A stretch of DNA of 64,000 nucleotides from Deltaproteobacteria bacterium (GCA_947477565.1 CANJUR010000007.1:98943-162942), one strand, 5' to 3'; shown: positions 20,607 to 30,942, counted from the stretch's first letter. Made by a program: numbers and translations. Notes: generated by a model from the sequence alone, not told the origin.

Positions 20607-21275
20607 CTACTTCTTCAGCCGCGCCTTGAGCGCCGCAAGTTCGTCGGCCAGCCCATCGCCCGTCTCCCCGCGCTCGAGCTTCCGAAAGCGCTCTTCCAGG
20701 GAGTTTTTCTTCGGGTCTTCGATCACGTCGTGGGCCTCTACTTCGGCCTCCATCGCGTCGATGCGCTCCTGCATCTCGCGCAGCCGGCCCACCGCTCCGG
20801 CGTTATTGCCGCCGACCGGGTTGCCGTTGGCCGCGCGCGCGTTGGAGACCTGCGACGAGAGAATATTCTTGCGCGCCTTGAGCTCTTCCAGCTTGCGCTC
20901 GAGCTGATCGATGGTGGCCCGCAGTTCGCTCACGTAGGCGCTCTGCTGCTCCTTGTGCTTGTCGGTGTCGAGCGCCTCGCCCTCGTTCTTCTTCTTCCGC
21001 TTGAGCGCCTCCTTCGCGAGGTCTTCGTCGCCCTGCTCGAGGGCCAGCATCGCGCGTCTCTCCCACTGCGCCGACTCATCGAGCTGATCTCGCTGCTTCT
21101 TCTCCAGGTGCTTCACCGAGGCGAGCGACGACACCACCTCCTGGCGGGCTTTCTTCAACTCCTCGGACATGTCCTCGATGGTCTGCGACAGCACCTTGGC
21201 GGGGTCTTCCGCCTTGTCGATGAGCGCGTTGATGTTCGACTTCACGGCCCGGCTGAAGCGATCGACGATTCCCAT
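20607..21275 (-). CDS. pspA: PspA/IM30 family membrane-maintenance protein
   Basis: 222 residues, almost entirely coiled coil. It starts MGIVDRFSRAVKSNINALIDKAEDP, the N-terminal amphipathic helix and linker that bind stressed membranes, followed by TIEDMSEELKKARQEVVSSLA, diagnostic of PspA/Vipp1. The C-terminus is charged and lacks the extra Vipp1 helix. Known members form ESCRT-III-like assemblies that protect the inner membrane. I chose ATG 21275; the longer frame adds an unrelated leader. No pspBC or pspF is nearby, and I could not find a clear sigma-54 promoter in the 276-bp divergent gap. Confidence 0.92.
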   Translation of the reverse strand: MGIVDRFSRAVKSNINALIDKAEDPAKVLSQTIEDMSEELKKARQEVVSSLASVKHLEKKQRDQLDESAQWERRAMLALEQGDEDLAKEALKRKKKNEGEALDTDKHKEQQSAYVSELRATIDQLERKLEELKARKNILSSQVSNARAANGNPVGGNNAGAVGRLREMQERIDAMEAEVEAHDVIEDPKKNSLEERFRKLERGETGDGLADELAALKARLKK

Positions 21276-21551
21276 GACGGCTTTGAACTCCCAGTGGCAG
21301 ACAGAATGTAATCTCGTCGATCGTTGCATCGGGCAGCGAGGCTGTCCAGAGTTCGAGTGCTCGGCGCATCGCTCTTTCCTGGCGGTGGCCGAGCCGATGG
21401 GGACGGAAAAGAGACGGTCACCGAGGACGCCGCCGCGAAGGGGAATGCCGCCGCATCAGTGCTCGCGCGGTCGGTTGAAAACTGGGGTGATGACGATGCG
21501 CGCAGCGTGATCCCGATGGAGGCGTCTGCGACCGGGTACCCTCCGAGGACA

Positions 21552-22298
21552 ATGACGCTCTCGGTGCGGGTGGTCGGGGTCGGGGACGCGTTTACCGCAC
21601 GCTATTACAACGCATGCCTGCTCGTGGAGTCCGCGGACACGCGCCTGCTCATCGACGCACCTCCCGCGCTCGCCCGCGCACTCCGCGACCTCGGCGATCG
21701 CGGCGGCCCGGTGATCGGACTCGACGACGTCGATCACGTGCTCATCACCCACCTGCACGGCGACCACATGGGCGGGCTCGAGCAATTTCTCTTCTGGCGG
21801 CGTTTCGTCACCGGGCGACGAGCGACCCTGCACGCGATCCCGGAGGTGCTCGCGGGGCTCTGGGACGCTCGCCTCCGCGGAGGCATGGAGGTGCTCATGG
21901 ACGCCGACGGCGCTCGGCATCCGCTCACCCTCGCCGACTACGCTGAGGTGCTCCCGATGCCCGCGGCGGGAGAGGAGTTTCGCGTCGGTGCGCTCACCCT
22001 CGCGTGGCGCCCGACGGTGCACCACATCCCAACATCGGCGCTGCGCATCCGCGCGGGCGCGGCGACCTTCGGGTACAGCGCCGACACTGCCTTTGATCCG
22101 TCGCTCATCGCGTGGCTCGCGTCCGCCGACCTCCTGCTGCACGAGACCAACCACGGCACGCACACCCCGCTCGATCGGCTCGTTGGGCTCGATGATTCGG
22201 TGCGAGAGCGGATGAAACTGATTCACTACCCCGACGATCACGACGTCGCAGGTTCGCCCATCCGGTGCGCGTGCGAGGGCGATCGGTACGACCTGTAA
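21552..22298 (+). CDS. MBL-fold metal-dependent hydrolase
   Basis: 248 residues with the metallo-beta-lactamase motif THLHGDHMGG (HxHxDH) at about residue 68, a later metal His (PTVHHIP) and an Asp (YSADTAFD). The layout resembles RNase Z/arylsulfatase-type members rather than true lactamases: ACLLVE near the N-terminus and HETNHG near the end. The substrate is unknown. ATG 21552 follows a good GAGGA site; the frame is open upstream for another 76 codons of low-likelihood sequence. It is divergent from pspA and followed 43 bp later by the GMC oxidoreductase gene. Confidence 0.85.
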   Translation: MTLSVRVVGVGDAFTARYYNACLLVESADTRLLIDAPPALARALRDLGDRGGPVIGLDDVDHVLITHLHGDHMGGLEQFLFWRRFVTGRRATLHAIPEVLAGLWDARLRGGMEVLMDADGARHPLTLADYAEVLPMPAAGEEFRVGALTLAWRPTVHHIPTSALRIRAGAATFGYSADTAFDPSLIAWLASADLLLHETNHGTHTPLDRLVGLDDSVRERMKLIHYPDDHDVAGSPIRCACEGDRYDL

Positions 22299-22341
22299 CG
22301 GGCCCATTGGCGCTCGCCGCGGTCGTGCCACAATCGGCGCG

Positions 22342-24045
22342 GTGAGCGAGCGATTTGACTTCGATGTGCTGGTGGTCGGCTCTGGCTTCGGCGGCTCGGT
22401 GTCGGCACTGAGGCTGAGCGAGAAGGGCTACTGCGTGGGCGTTCTCGAGCGCGGCCCGCGCTGGGAAGCCAGGGACTTCCCCAAGACCAACTGGAACCTC
22501 CGGAAGGCCCTCTGGATGCCGTCGCTGGGGTGCTTTGGCATCTTGCGGCTGTCGTTTCTTTCCGACGTGTTTGTGCTCTCCGGGGCGGGCGTCGGCGGCG
22601 GGTCGCTCGTCTACGCAAACACGCTGTATGTGCCGCCGGACGCGTTTTTTCGGGCGTCGCAGTGGGCCGCGCTCGGCGACTGGAAGACCCGGCTGATGCC
22701 GCATTACCGGGTCGCGCAGTTCATGCTCGGCGTCACGCAGAACACCTTCGAGGGCGAGCCCGACCGCGTGCTCAAAGCAGTGGCCGAAGACATCGGCAAG
22801 GCCGACACCTATGTCACCACGCCGGTCGGCGTGTACTTCGGGACGCCCAACGAGACGGCTCCCGATCCGTACTTCGACGGCGCAGGGCCCGCGCGCACGG
22901 GCTGCAACCACTGCGGCGGCTGCATGGTCGGCTGCCGCATCGGCGCGAAGAACACCCTCGACCGCAACTATCTCTACTTCGCCGAGAAGCTCGGCGCGGA
23001 GGTGCGTCCGATGCGCACCGTCGTCGATGTGCGGGCGCTGCCCGCGGGGGGCTACGCCGTCACCCACGAGCGCACCGGGGCGTGGTGGGCGCACGATCGA
23101 CAGGTGACCACCGCCGCGCGCGTGGTGCTCTCCGCGGGAGTACTTGGTACGGTAAAACTTCTCCTGGAGAGTCGCGAGCGGGGCTCGCTGCCCAACGTCT
23201 CTGCGGCGCTCGGGAGCCTCGTGCGAACCAACAGCGAGGCCATCCTCGGGGTGACGGCGAGGGCGCCGACGGAGAAGTGGTCCCGGGGTATCGCGATCAC
23301 GTCGTCGATTCACCCGGACGAGCGCACGCACATCGAGGTGGTTCGCTACAGCGAGGGCAGCGACGCCCTGGCGCCGCTCACGACGCTGCTCACCGATGGC
23401 GGGCCAGGTGCGCCGCGCTGGGTGAACTGGTTGGGCAACCTGGCGCGGCATCCGGTGACCTTCGTGCAAAACCTATGGCCTTTCGGGCGCGCGAAGCGGG
23501 GAGTGTTCCTGCTGGTGATGCAGACGCTCGACAACTCCATCGCGCTGCGGATGCGGCGCACCTGGCGCTCACTCTGGCGCCGCGCGCTCGACACGGATCG
23601 ATCTTCGGGGGAGCCCAACCCGTCGTACATCCCGCTGGCCAACCAGCTCGCGCGGGTCTTCGCCGGGAAGGTGCAGGGCGTGCCGCAGTCGTCGATCATG
23701 GAGGCGCTCTTCGACACTCCCACGACGGCGCACATCCTCGGCGGCGCTGCCATCGGCGCCTCCCCCGAGACGGGCGTCGTCGATGAGCGCAACGAGGTCT
23801 TCGGTCACCCTGGGCTCTTCGTCTGTGACGGGTCCATGATTCCCGCCAACCTCGGCGTGAACCCCAGCCTGACGATCACCGCGGTGACCGAACTGGCCAT
23901 GAGCCAGGTGCCCGTGAAGGATGGCGCGACGCTCCGCCGCGCAGTGGATGAAGGGTTTCAGGCGAGGCGGGTGGCCGAGATCGAGGCGCTCTCCGCGGCG
24001 ACCGGGAGCGTCTCATTGCAACGGCACCTGCCATTGCGTGCGTGA
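22342..24045 (+). CDS. GMC-family FAD oxidoreductase, cholesterol-oxidase-like
   Basis: 567 residues. The ADP-binding motif is VVGSGFGGSVSALRL at residues 10-24, and a second flavin signature is GAGVGGGSLVYANTLYVPP. A Cys-rich segment TGCNHCGGCMVGCRIGAKN near residue 190 is typical of the long-chain alcohol/cholesterol oxidase branch, and the C-terminal GMC motif is NLGVNPSLTITAVTELAM. Known relatives oxidise sterols or long-chain alcohols. Start GTG 22342. The physiological substrate is not given by context. Confidence 0.87.
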   Translation: MSERFDFDVLVVGSGFGGSVSALRLSEKGYCVGVLERGPRWEARDFPKTNWNLRKALWMPSLGCFGILRLSFLSDVFVLSGAGVGGGSLVYANTLYVPPDAFFRASQWAALGDWKTRLMPHYRVAQFMLGVTQNTFEGEPDRVLKAVAEDIGKADTYVTTPVGVYFGTPNETAPDPYFDGAGPARTGCNHCGGCMVGCRIGAKNTLDRNYLYFAEKLGAEVRPMRTVVDVRALPAGGYAVTHERTGAWWAHDRQVTTAARVVLSAGVLGTVKLLLESRERGSLPNVSAALGSLVRTNSEAILGVTARAPTEKWSRGIAITSSIHPDERTHIEVVRYSEGSDALAPLTTLLTDGGPGAPRWVNWLGNLARHPVTFVQNLWPFGRAKRGVFLLVMQTLDNSIALRMRRTWRSLWRRALDTDRSSGEPNPSYIPLANQLARVFAGKVQGVPQSSIMEALFDTPTTAHILGGAAIGASPETGVVDERNEVFGHPGLFVCDGSMIPANLGVNPSLTITAVTELAMSQVPVKDGATLRRAVDEGFQARRVAEIEALSAATGSVSLQRHLPLRA

Positions 24046-24084
24046 GGTGCAGCCCGCGCCGCGATAGTCTCCCAGAATCATCCC

Positions 24085-25272
24085 GTGACCATCCCTGATC
24101 GTCGCGCCCGGCGCGTCGTTTTCTTCGTCTTCCTTACGGTCTTTCTCGATCTCGTCGGCTTCGGGATCATCATCCCCCTCCTGCCGTTCTACGTGCAGAC
24201 GATGGGCGGATCGGCGGAGACCGTCGGGTTCATCCTGGCGTCTTTCTCGCTCACGCAACTCGTGGCGACCCCCTTCCTCGGGCGCCTCTCGGACCGGTTC
24301 GGTCGGCGGCCGGTGATTCTTCTTTCGCTCGCGGGCAACGCCCTTGCGATGGTGCTCTTCGCCCTCGCCACGAAGACCTCGCTGCTCTGGTTGCTCTTCG
24401 TTTCGCGCATCCTCGCCGGGGCGACGGCGGGCAACCTCTCGGCCTGCCAGGCCGCGATCGCGGACGTAACCACAGCGGAGAATCGTGCCGCCGGCATGGG
24501 CCGCCTCGGCGCCGGAATCGGCCTCGGCATGGTGCTCGGCCCGGTGCTCGGATCGTCCGTGAGCCACATCGGCGCCTGGGCCCCGCCGCTCGCCGCCGCG
24601 GCGCTCGCCTGCGCCGATCTCATCGGCGCATTTTTCTTCATGCCCGAGACGCACGTCGGCAGCGCGCTCGCGGGATCCCCGAAGGCCGACCAGAACGACA
24701 CCACTCTCGCGCAGGTGCTCACCGAGCGTCGCATCGTGACGGTGCTCGGGCTCTACTTCCTGACGTTTTTGTACATGTCCAACATGCAGGTCGCGCTGGC
24801 GCTCCTGACTCGCTCGCGGCTCGCCTGGACGCCGATGGAGATCGGCCGAACCTTCGGTCTCTTCGGTCTCATCATGCTGGTCGTACAGGGCGGCCTCATC
24901 GGACGGATGACCCGCGCCTGGGGCTCCATGGCGCTGGTGATCGGCGGCTCCCTCGTGAGCATGACCGGCCTGACGATCATCGCCGTCTCTCACCACGCGC
25001 CGCCTCTCGTTGGTGGGCTTGCGCTTCTCGGCCTCGGGCTCGGCGTGGTCAACCCGTCGCTCTCCTCCATCGCCGCGGACGCTGCGGGGAGCGCGCGCCA
25101 GGGGACGATTCTCGGGTTTGCACAGTCGTCCGGCGGCCTCGCGCGAACGGTCGGCCCGCTGCTCGGTGGACTGCTCTTCGCGCGGGTGGCAGTGGGCGCG
25201 CCGTTCGTCGCCGGGGCCGTGGCGGCGCTGCTCGCAGCGGTGCTCGGGGTCACCCTCGCAAAGCGTCAGTAG
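24085..25272 (+). CDS. MFS drug/metabolite exporter (DHA1, TetA-like)
   Basis: 395 residues with 12 hydrophobic helices. The N-terminus FLDLVGFGIIIPLLPFY and the loop 2-3 motif GRLSDRFGRRPV are the standard MFS A motif of the TetA/DHA1 proton-antiport exporters; motif C is blurred (GLGMVLGPVLG). Start GTG 24085. There is no TetR-type regulator beside it, so the substrate stays open. It is convergent with the CLC gene. Confidence 0.85.
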   Translation: MTIPDRRARRVVFFVFLTVFLDLVGFGIIIPLLPFYVQTMGGSAETVGFILASFSLTQLVATPFLGRLSDRFGRRPVILLSLAGNALAMVLFALATKTSLLWLLFVSRILAGATAGNLSACQAAIADVTTAENRAAGMGRLGAGIGLGMVLGPVLGSSVSHIGAWAPPLAAAALACADLIGAFFFMPETHVGSALAGSPKADQNDTTLAQVLTERRIVTVLGLYFLTFLYMSNMQVALALLTRSRLAWTPMEIGRTFGLFGLIMLVVQGGLIGRMTRAWGSMALVIGGSLVSMTGLTIIAVSHHAPPLVGGLALLGLGLGVVNPSLSSIAADAAGSARQGTILGFAQSSGGLARTVGPLLGGLLFARVAVGAPFVAGAVAALLAAVLGVTLAKRQ

Positions 25273-25344
25273 TCTTCATTAACAGCTGTTTTCGCTCGGT
25301 TATGGACGACCGTGCCAACCCATTCCGTCGCGCCCGTCGCTCCG

Positions 25345-25361
25345 CTCCGATGAGATCGGAG
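25345..25361. terminator. Hairpin between MFS and CLC genes
   Basis: CTCCGAT-GAG-ATCGGAG is a perfect 7-bp stem with a 3-base loop in the 268-bp convergent gap, followed by TGATTCT. A second inverted repeat, TTCAGC-N5-GCTGAA, lies at 25411-25427. Either could end transcription from one or both sides. Nothing else is seen in the gap. Confidence 0.45.
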
Positions 25362-25540
25362 TGATTCTGCGCGGTGAGGTAGCACGGATATTCCCAGTCC
25401 CAGCGAGGACTTCAGCCCAGAGCTGAACCATGGTTGAGAACCGAATCGACGCGGGCCGAACGCTTGCGATCCATCTACCCAGGCGGCGCGTCCGCGAACT
25501 TTGTGGCGACGATGACGTGGTGCCCGTGGGCTTCTCGACA

Positions 25541-26815
25541 TCAAGGGAGCGGCGGTTCGTTGGTTTTTCCGAGGTCACGCAGCGCGACGGGGCGCACCAA
25601 ACGTCCGCCTCCCTTGGCTTCGAGCAGACGCTGGGCGGAATAGATGCTCCGGTGTCCGGTCATGACGTACGCGAGCGCACAGACGATCGCCGCGTGCGGA
25701 AAAACTGCGACGCCGAGCAGCTCGACGGCCATGATGGTCAGCGCGAGGGGCGCGTTGGAGGCCGCGGCAAAAATCGCCGCCATGCCCACGCCTGCGCCCA
25801 GTGCGAGGGGCAGTCCGAGCGCTCGCGCAAGGACGTTTCCGAGTGCGGCGCCCACGAAGAAGAGCGGAGTGACCTCGCCGCCGAGGAAGCCCGCCCCGAG
25901 GGTGATCGCGGTAAAGAGCAGCTTCGCCGCGAAGGCGTAGACGGGCAGGTGGGGGTCTTCGAAGGCGCGCACGATCATGGGGACACCGAGACCCAGGTAG
26001 TCGTCCGTTCCCGCGAACTGCCAGAGGCCCACCACCGCGGCGCCGCCGAGCATCATGCGCACGCCAGGGTGTGTAACGTGCGCTTCACCCAGACGTTTCA
26101 GCCCGTGGGTAAGCTCGATGAAGGCGGTTGCGACGGCGGCGATGGCGATGGCGAAGAATAGCCACTTCAGCGCGATCGGGCCGGTGAGTGCGACGTGTGG
26201 CGTGGTGGGATACCGCGTGTGGCCGACGCCCCAGGCGCGGGTGGTCGCATCGCCGACAAGGCCTGCGACGAGCGCGGGAATCAGCGCGCCATATTCGATC
26301 CGTCCGAGAGCCACGAACTCGAGCGCGAAGACCGCACCTGCGATGGGTGTCCCAAACACTGAGCCGAACCCACCCGCGACGCCTGCGGCGATCAGCTGCC
26401 GGCGCACGTGGGTAGACACCCCGATTCGGTGGGCGAGGGCATCGGCGAGGCTTGCGCCCATTTGCACCGCGGTGCCTTCGCGTCCGGCGCTTCCGCCGAA
26501 TAGATGGGTGAGAACCGTGCCGACGAGCACCATCGGTGCCATGCGCAGCGGAATCTCCGGACCTCCTTCATAGATCGTGTCGATGACGAGGTTGTTGCCG
26601 CCCTTGATGGTCTTTCCGAAGCGCTCGTAGAGCCGCCCGAGCGCGAGGCCCGCGAGCGGCAGCGCGAAGACGAGCCCGTGGTGGGCGCCGCGGAAGGCCG
26701 TGGCCCGATCGAGCATCTGGAGGAAGAAGGCCGACGCGCTCCCGCAGACGCCGCCGACGAGCACGCCCAGGAGGATCCATTGAGAGAGCGCCGCAAGGCG
26801 CGGGCGCCAGGTCAC
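25541..26815 (-). CDS. CLC antiporter of the fluoride (CLC-F) type
   Basis: 424 residues from GTG 26815, with CLC membrane helices and no CBS domains. Where chloride CLCs have GSGIP, this protein has KGGNNLV (Asn74/Asn75). Where they have GREGP, it has SAGREGTAVQMG, with the gating Glu at 113. Those two swaps are the mark of the fluoride/proton antiporter branch, whose known role is fluoride export. The start is unsure: the frame is open to 27064 without a good ribosome site. It is divergent from sdhC. I found no convincing fluoride riboswitch upstream. Confidence 0.8.
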   Translation of the reverse strand: MTWRPRLAALSQWILLGVLVGGVCGSASAFFLQMLDRATAFRGAHHGLVFALPLAGLALGRLYERFGKTIKGGNNLVIDTIYEGGPEIPLRMAPMVLVGTVLTHLFGGSAGREGTAVQMGASLADALAHRIGVSTHVRRQLIAAGVAGGFGSVFGTPIAGAVFALEFVALGRIEYGALIPALVAGLVGDATTRAWGVGHTRYPTTPHVALTGPIALKWLFFAIAIAAVATAFIELTHGLKRLGEAHVTHPGVRMMLGGAAVVGLWQFAGTDDYLGLGVPMIVRAFEDPHLPVYAFAAKLLFTAITLGAGFLGGEVTPLFFVGAALGNVLARALGLPLALGAGVGMAAIFAAASNAPLALTIMAVELLGVAVFPHAAIVCALAYVMTGHRSIYSAQRLLEAKGGGRLVRPVALRDLGKTNEPPLP

Positions 26816-27108
26816 GCGGGCAGTGTATGCACAGCACACGGAGGCGAGTGCAGATTCACGTGGGGTGGGACCCCGGTAGGCCCACGGGTCACGCACGAAA
26901 TGCCAGTCGCGCACGCTGTGCGTTCGCGGTCGTAGCCGCCTTGGCCGTCGGTCATCTCGAAAGGCCCACGCTGCCCAATCGAACTTGAGCGTTGACAGAA
27001 GAATCGGGTGCGCGCAGTGGTGTGCCGCCGTAGGGTAGCCGGACCCCCCACCGAGGGCTTGCAATTGCCCGCGTGGACCCTCTAGACCCCCTCGGAAAGA
27101 GGATTCGA

Positions 27109-27837
27109 ATGGATAGGGCGCTCACACTTCGAAGCACTACCGTCGGCATCAAGGCCATCATGGCCGTCACGGGCGCGGTGCTCTTTGGCTTCGTGGTGGT
27201 TCACATGCTGGGCAACCTCCAGCTCTGGCTCGGGGCCGCCGCGATGCACGACTACGCCGTGTCATTGCGCAAGATCCACGGTGTTCTGTGGATCGCCCGC
27301 GCGGTGCTGCTCACCTCGGTGATCGCCCACGCGGCGTCTGCGATCGCCCTCGTTCGGCGCAACAACGCCGCACGACCGGTGGCCTACAAGCACGCCCGAC
27401 GAGACCAGGCGACCAACTACGCCGCGCGCACCATGCCCCTCACCGGCATCGTCGTGGCGTTGTACATCGTCTATCACATCCTGCACCTGACGTTGGGCGT
27501 CGGCGTTGCCGCTCACGACCCGCAAAACCCGTTCAATAACGTGGTCCATGGGTTCTCCGACTGGCGCATCGCGGGCGTGTACATCGTCGCCAACCTGCTG
27601 CTGAGCGTGCACTTGTTTCACGGCGGCTACGCCTGGTTCAACTCGCTCGGCCTGAGCAACCCTCGCTACGCCGGCATGAAGCGCATGTTCGCCGTCGGCC
27701 TCGCGGGGCTGATCACGGCGGGCAATGTCGCGCTGCCGGTCAGCGTGCTGGTGGGTGCGGTGCAGCCCACGCAGGAGACCTTCTGCTCGCCCGAGCTCGG
27801 CCCTTGTGCCGCGCCCGCGGTCGAACCCGTCCGCTGA
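27109..27837 (+). CDS. sdhC: Succinate dehydrogenase cytochrome b subunit
   Basis: 242 residues and five hydrophobic helices with His residues in VVVHMLGNL, HAASAIA, YHILHLTLG and SVHLFHGGYAWFN. This is the single-subunit, di-haem type b anchor (Bacillus/epsilon-type), which makes a separate SdhD unnecessary. It anchors SdhAB and passes electrons to quinone. I chose ATG 27109, preceded by AAAGAGGA, over GTG 27073. First gene of sdhCAB, with a 30-bp gap to sdhA. Confidence 0.92.
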   Translation: MDRALTLRSTTVGIKAIMAVTGAVLFGFVVVHMLGNLQLWLGAAAMHDYAVSLRKIHGVLWIARAVLLTSVIAHAASAIALVRRNNAARPVAYKHARRDQATNYAARTMPLTGIVVALYIVYHILHLTLGVGVAAHDPQNPFNNVVHGFSDWRIAGVYIVANLLLSVHLFHGGYAWFNSLGLSNPRYAGMKRMFAVGLAGLITAGNVALPVSVLVGAVQPTQETFCSPELGPCAAPAVEPVR

Positions 27838-27867
27838 GCGTCTTCACGCACGACTGAGGCAATCGCA

Positions 27868-29799
27868 ATGGAACTTCGATCGAACGTCCCCACCGGGCCC
27901 ATCGAGAAGCGCTGGGAGAAGCACCGCTTCGACCTGAAGCTCGTCAACCCCGCCAACCGGCGCAAATCGACCGTCATCGTCGTGGGCACTGGCCTCGCGG
28001 GCGGCGCAGCCAGCTCCACGCTCGGCGAGCTTGGCTACAACGTCCACTCGTTCTGCTACCAGGACTCCGCGCGTCGGGCCCACTCCATCGCCGCGCAGGG
28101 CGGCATCAACGCCGCAAAGAACTACCAGGGCGACGGCGACAATATTTACCGACTCTTCTACGACACGGTGAAGGGGGGCGACTTCCGCGCGCGCGAGTCC
28201 AACGTCTATCGCCTCGCCGAGGTCTCCGGAAACATCATCGACCAGTGCACCGCGCAGGGCGTCCCCTTCGCGCGCGAGTACAGCGGCCTGCTCGACAATC
28301 GCTCCTTCGGCGGCGCGCAGGTGTCGCGCACCTTTTACGCGCGCGGGCAGACGGGCCAGCAGCTTCTGCTCGGCGCATACCAGTCGCTCTCGCGCCAGGT
28401 CAACGCAGGCACGGTGAAGGTGCACGAGCGTCACGAGATGCTCGACATCATCGTGGTGGACGGCGTCGCACGCGGCATCGTGACGCGCGATCTCGTGTCC
28501 GGTGAGATTCGGCCGTGGTTGGCTGACTGCGTGGTGCTCGCCACCGGCGGCTACGGCAACGTCTTCTACCTCTCGACCAACGCCAAGGGCTGCAACACCA
28601 CGGCGACGTGGCGCGCGCACCGCCTCGGCGCGGCGTTCGCGAACCCGTGTTTCACGCAGATTCACCCGACGTGCATTCCGGTGGCGGGCGACTACCAGTC
28701 GAAGCTCACCTTGATGAGCGAGTCGCTGCGCAACGACGGTCGCGTGTGGGTCCCGAAGGATCCCGGGGACGCTACAAAGGACCCTCGCACCCTCGCGGAC
28801 AGCGCGCGCGACTACTATCTGGAGACGCGCTACCCGGCGTTTGGCAACCTGGTTCCGCGGGATATCGCGTCGCGCGCAGCCAAGAAGGTGTGCGACGAGG
28901 GCCGCGGCGTGGGACCAGCGGTGGACGGCGAGCGCCGCGGCGTCTACCTGGACTTCGCGGACTCCATCAAGCGGCTCGGTAAGAGCAAGATCCAGGAGCG
29001 CTACGGCAACCTCTTCGAGATGTACGAGCGCATCGCAGGGGAGAACCCCTACGAGACGCCGATGCGCATCTACCCCGCGAGCCACTACACCATGGGCGGG
29101 CTTTGGGTGGACTACAACCTCATGACCACCATTCCGGGGCTCTTCGCCGCGGGCGAGGCGAACTTCTCGGATCACGGCGCCAACCGCCTCGGTGCGAGCG
29201 CGCTGATGCAGGGCCTCGCGGACGGGTACTTCGTGCTGCCGAGCACGCTCGCAGGCTACCTCGCGGGGTTCAAGGGACCGAGGATTGCGGACGATCACGC
29301 GGACGTGAAGGCCGCCGTCGGGCGCGTAAACGAGCGGCTGAAGCGGCTCATCAGCGCGCCGAAGCCGTCGCGAACGCCAGACTCCTTCCACAAGGAGCTA
29401 GGTCGATTGGTGTGGGATGAGTGCGGCATGAGCAGGACGGCAGAGGGCCTGCGCAAGGCCCTTGAGCGAATCCCAGCGCTGCGCGAAGAGTTCTGGAACG
29501 GTGTGCGCGTGACCGGCACCGGGGAGGAACTCAACCAGACGCTCGAGAAGGCCGGCCGAGTGGCGGACTTCATCGAACTTGGAGAACTGATGTGCATCGA
29601 TGCGCTTAACCGCGAAGAGTCGGCGGGCGGTCACTTCCGCGAGGAGCACCGCACCGACGACGGCGAGGCGAAGCGCAATGACGAGGAGTTCTCGTACGTG
29701 GCGGCGTGGGAGCACTCGGGTGATCTCAGCAAGCCGACGCTCAACAAGGAGCCTCTCACCTTCGAGTACGTGAAGCCCTCCCAACGGAGCTACAAGTAA
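27868..29799 (+). CDS. sdhA: Succinate dehydrogenase flavoprotein subunit
   Basis: 643 residues. FAD-binding [17 protein letters not shown] starts near residue 40, the covalent-FAD histidine is in [11 protein letters not shown], and active-site elements include [15 protein letters not shown] and the substrate-contact Arg region [13 protein letters not shown]. It oxidises succinate to fumarate in the TCA cycle and respiratory chain. It shows the long-insert pattern of the Bacillus-type B enzyme, matching the single SdhC anchor. Its stop is one base before the sdhB start. Confidence 0.97.
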   Translation: MELRSNVPTGPIEKRWEKHRFDLKLVNPANRRKSTVIVVGTGLAGGAASSTLGELGYNVHSFCYQDSARRAHSIAAQGGINAAKNYQGDGDNIYRLFYDTVKGGDFRARESNVYRLAEVSGNIIDQCTAQGVPFAREYSGLLDNRSFGGAQVSRTFYARGQTGQQLLLGAYQSLSRQVNAGTVKVHERHEMLDIIVVDGVARGIVTRDLVSGEIRPWLADCVVLATGGYGNVFYLSTNAKGCNTTATWRAHRLGAAFANPCFTQIHPTCIPVAGDYQSKLTLMSESLRNDGRVWVPKDPGDATKDPRTLADSARDYYLETRYPAFGNLVPRDIASRAAKKVCDEGRGVGPAVDGERRGVYLDFADSIKRLGKSKIQERYGNLFEMYERIAGENPYETPMRIYPASHYTMGGLWVDYNLMTTIPGLFAAGEANFSDHGANRLGASALMQGLADGYFVLPSTLAGYLAGFKGPRIADDHADVKAAVGRVNERLKRLISAPKPSRTPDSFHKELGRLVWDECGMSRTAEGLRKALERIPALREEFWNGVRVTGTGEELNQTLEKAGRVADFIELGELMCIDALNREESAGGHFREEHRTDDGEAKRNDEEFSYVAAWEHSGDLSKPTLNKEPLTFEYVKPSQRSYK

Positions 29800-29800
29800 C

Positions 29801-30586
29801 ATGAGCAAGAAGCTGAACCTCACCCTCCACGTGTGGCGTCAGAAGGGCCCCACGGTCGCTGGTGACTTCGTGAAGTACGCCGCCAACGGGATCGACGATC
29901 ACATGTCGTTCCTGGAGATGCTCGACGTCGTGAACGAGGGGCTCATCGGGAAGGGCGACGACCCCATCGCCTTCGATCACGACTGTCGCGAGGGCATCTG
30001 CGGCTCGTGTGGCGTGATGATCAACGGCGTTGCCCACGGGCCCCGCAAGGCCACCACAGCGTGCCAGTTGCACATGCGGGTCTTCCACGACGGAGACGAG
30101 ATCTGGATCGAACCGTGGCGCGCGGCGGCCTTCCCGGTGATCAAGGACCTCGTCGTCAATCGAGGTGCGCTCGACCGCATCGTGCAGGCCGGCGGCTACG
30201 TCTCCGTGCGCTCGGGCTCGGCCCCGGACGCGAACAGCATCGCCGTCTCCAAGAACGACGCCGACCTCGCGATGGACGCCGCCCAGTGCATCGGCTGCGG
30301 CGCCTGCGTGGCCGCGTGTCCCAATGCGTCCGCGAGCCTCTTCACGTCCGCGAAGATCTCGCACCTCTCGCTGCTTCCCCAGGGCGGCCCGGAGCGCGAA
30401 GACCGCGTGCGGCGCATGGTTCTCCAGCACGACGCCGAACTCTTCGGCTCTTGCACCCAGCACGGTGAGTGCGAGGCTGCCTGCCCAAAGCAGATCAGCA
30501 TCAACTTCATCGCGCGCATGAACGGCGATTTCATCAAGACCGCTCTCACGGCCAACTCTTCGCTGAAGTCGCGCGAAGGTCAGTAG
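29801..30586 (+). CDS. sdhB: Succinate dehydrogenase iron-sulfur subunit
   Basis: 261 residues. The 2Fe-2S ligands are in [16 protein letters not shown] with a later Cys in TTACQLHM, the 4Fe-4S ligands are in [13 protein letters not shown], and the 3Fe-4S/4Fe-4S ligands are in [13 protein letters not shown]. It wires electrons from SdhA flavin to the quinone site of SdhC. Last gene of sdhCAB. Confidence 0.97.
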   Translation: MSKKLNLTLHVWRQKGPTVAGDFVKYAANGIDDHMSFLEMLDVVNEGLIGKGDDPIAFDHDCREGICGSCGVMINGVAHGPRKATTACQLHMRVFHDGDEIWIEPWRAAAFPVIKDLVVNRGALDRIVQAGGYVSVRSGSAPDANSIAVSKNDADLAMDAAQCIGCGACVAACPNASASLFTSAKISHLSLLPQGGPEREDRVRRMVLQHDAELFGSCTQHGECEAACPKQISINFIARMNGDFIKTALTANSSLKSREGQ

Positions 30587-30737
30587 CCCCCCTCTCTGCG
30601 CCTTTCCTCGCGGTGCGCGCCGCGCTCCCTCGCTCATGGCCCGAATGCCAGACCAGTTTTGCTGGCCTGTAATGGCTCGTACTGGGTCGAACTCTGACTT
30701 TGCCCTCAGGAGCAGCGCGGCCGTGGACAAGTCCGAC

Positions 30738-30862
30738 CGCAACGCTTGCAGTGCCCCGTCCGGTGGTCCCGGCGTCCGTCGCAAGCGTGGTAACCGCCGA
30801 CCGGGCGGCCTTGTGGGCATCGCAACGCTTGCAACCGGCGACAGGGCGGCCCTGTGGGGGCT
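30738..30862. repeat. Degenerate ~41-bp tandem repeats in gap 30587-30942
   Basis: The 356-bp convergent gap after sdhB has no supported gene. Units begin at 30738, 30780 and 30821. The first and third start with CGCAACGCTTGCA. The second and third share AACCG[CG]CGAC[CA]GGGCGGCC over 26 bp with few mismatches, 41 bp apart. The rest of the gap is unremarkable GC-rich sequence. Confidence 0.6.
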
Positions 30863-30942
30863 TACCACCGTGGTTACGGCGGTTCAGGCGTGCGAGTGGG
30901 CGTAGCAACCGTTGTGGAGGCTTCCGCAGGCGGGCGGGCGAG

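Noticed and set aside
21276..21551. Sigma-54 promoter for pspA
   Set aside because: No TGGC-N7-TTGC type -24/-12 pair with correct spacing was found on the minus strand.
26816..27108. Fluoride riboswitch upstream of the CLC gene
   Set aside because: I could not match the conserved pseudoknot elements by eye on the minus strand. A covariance search would decide.
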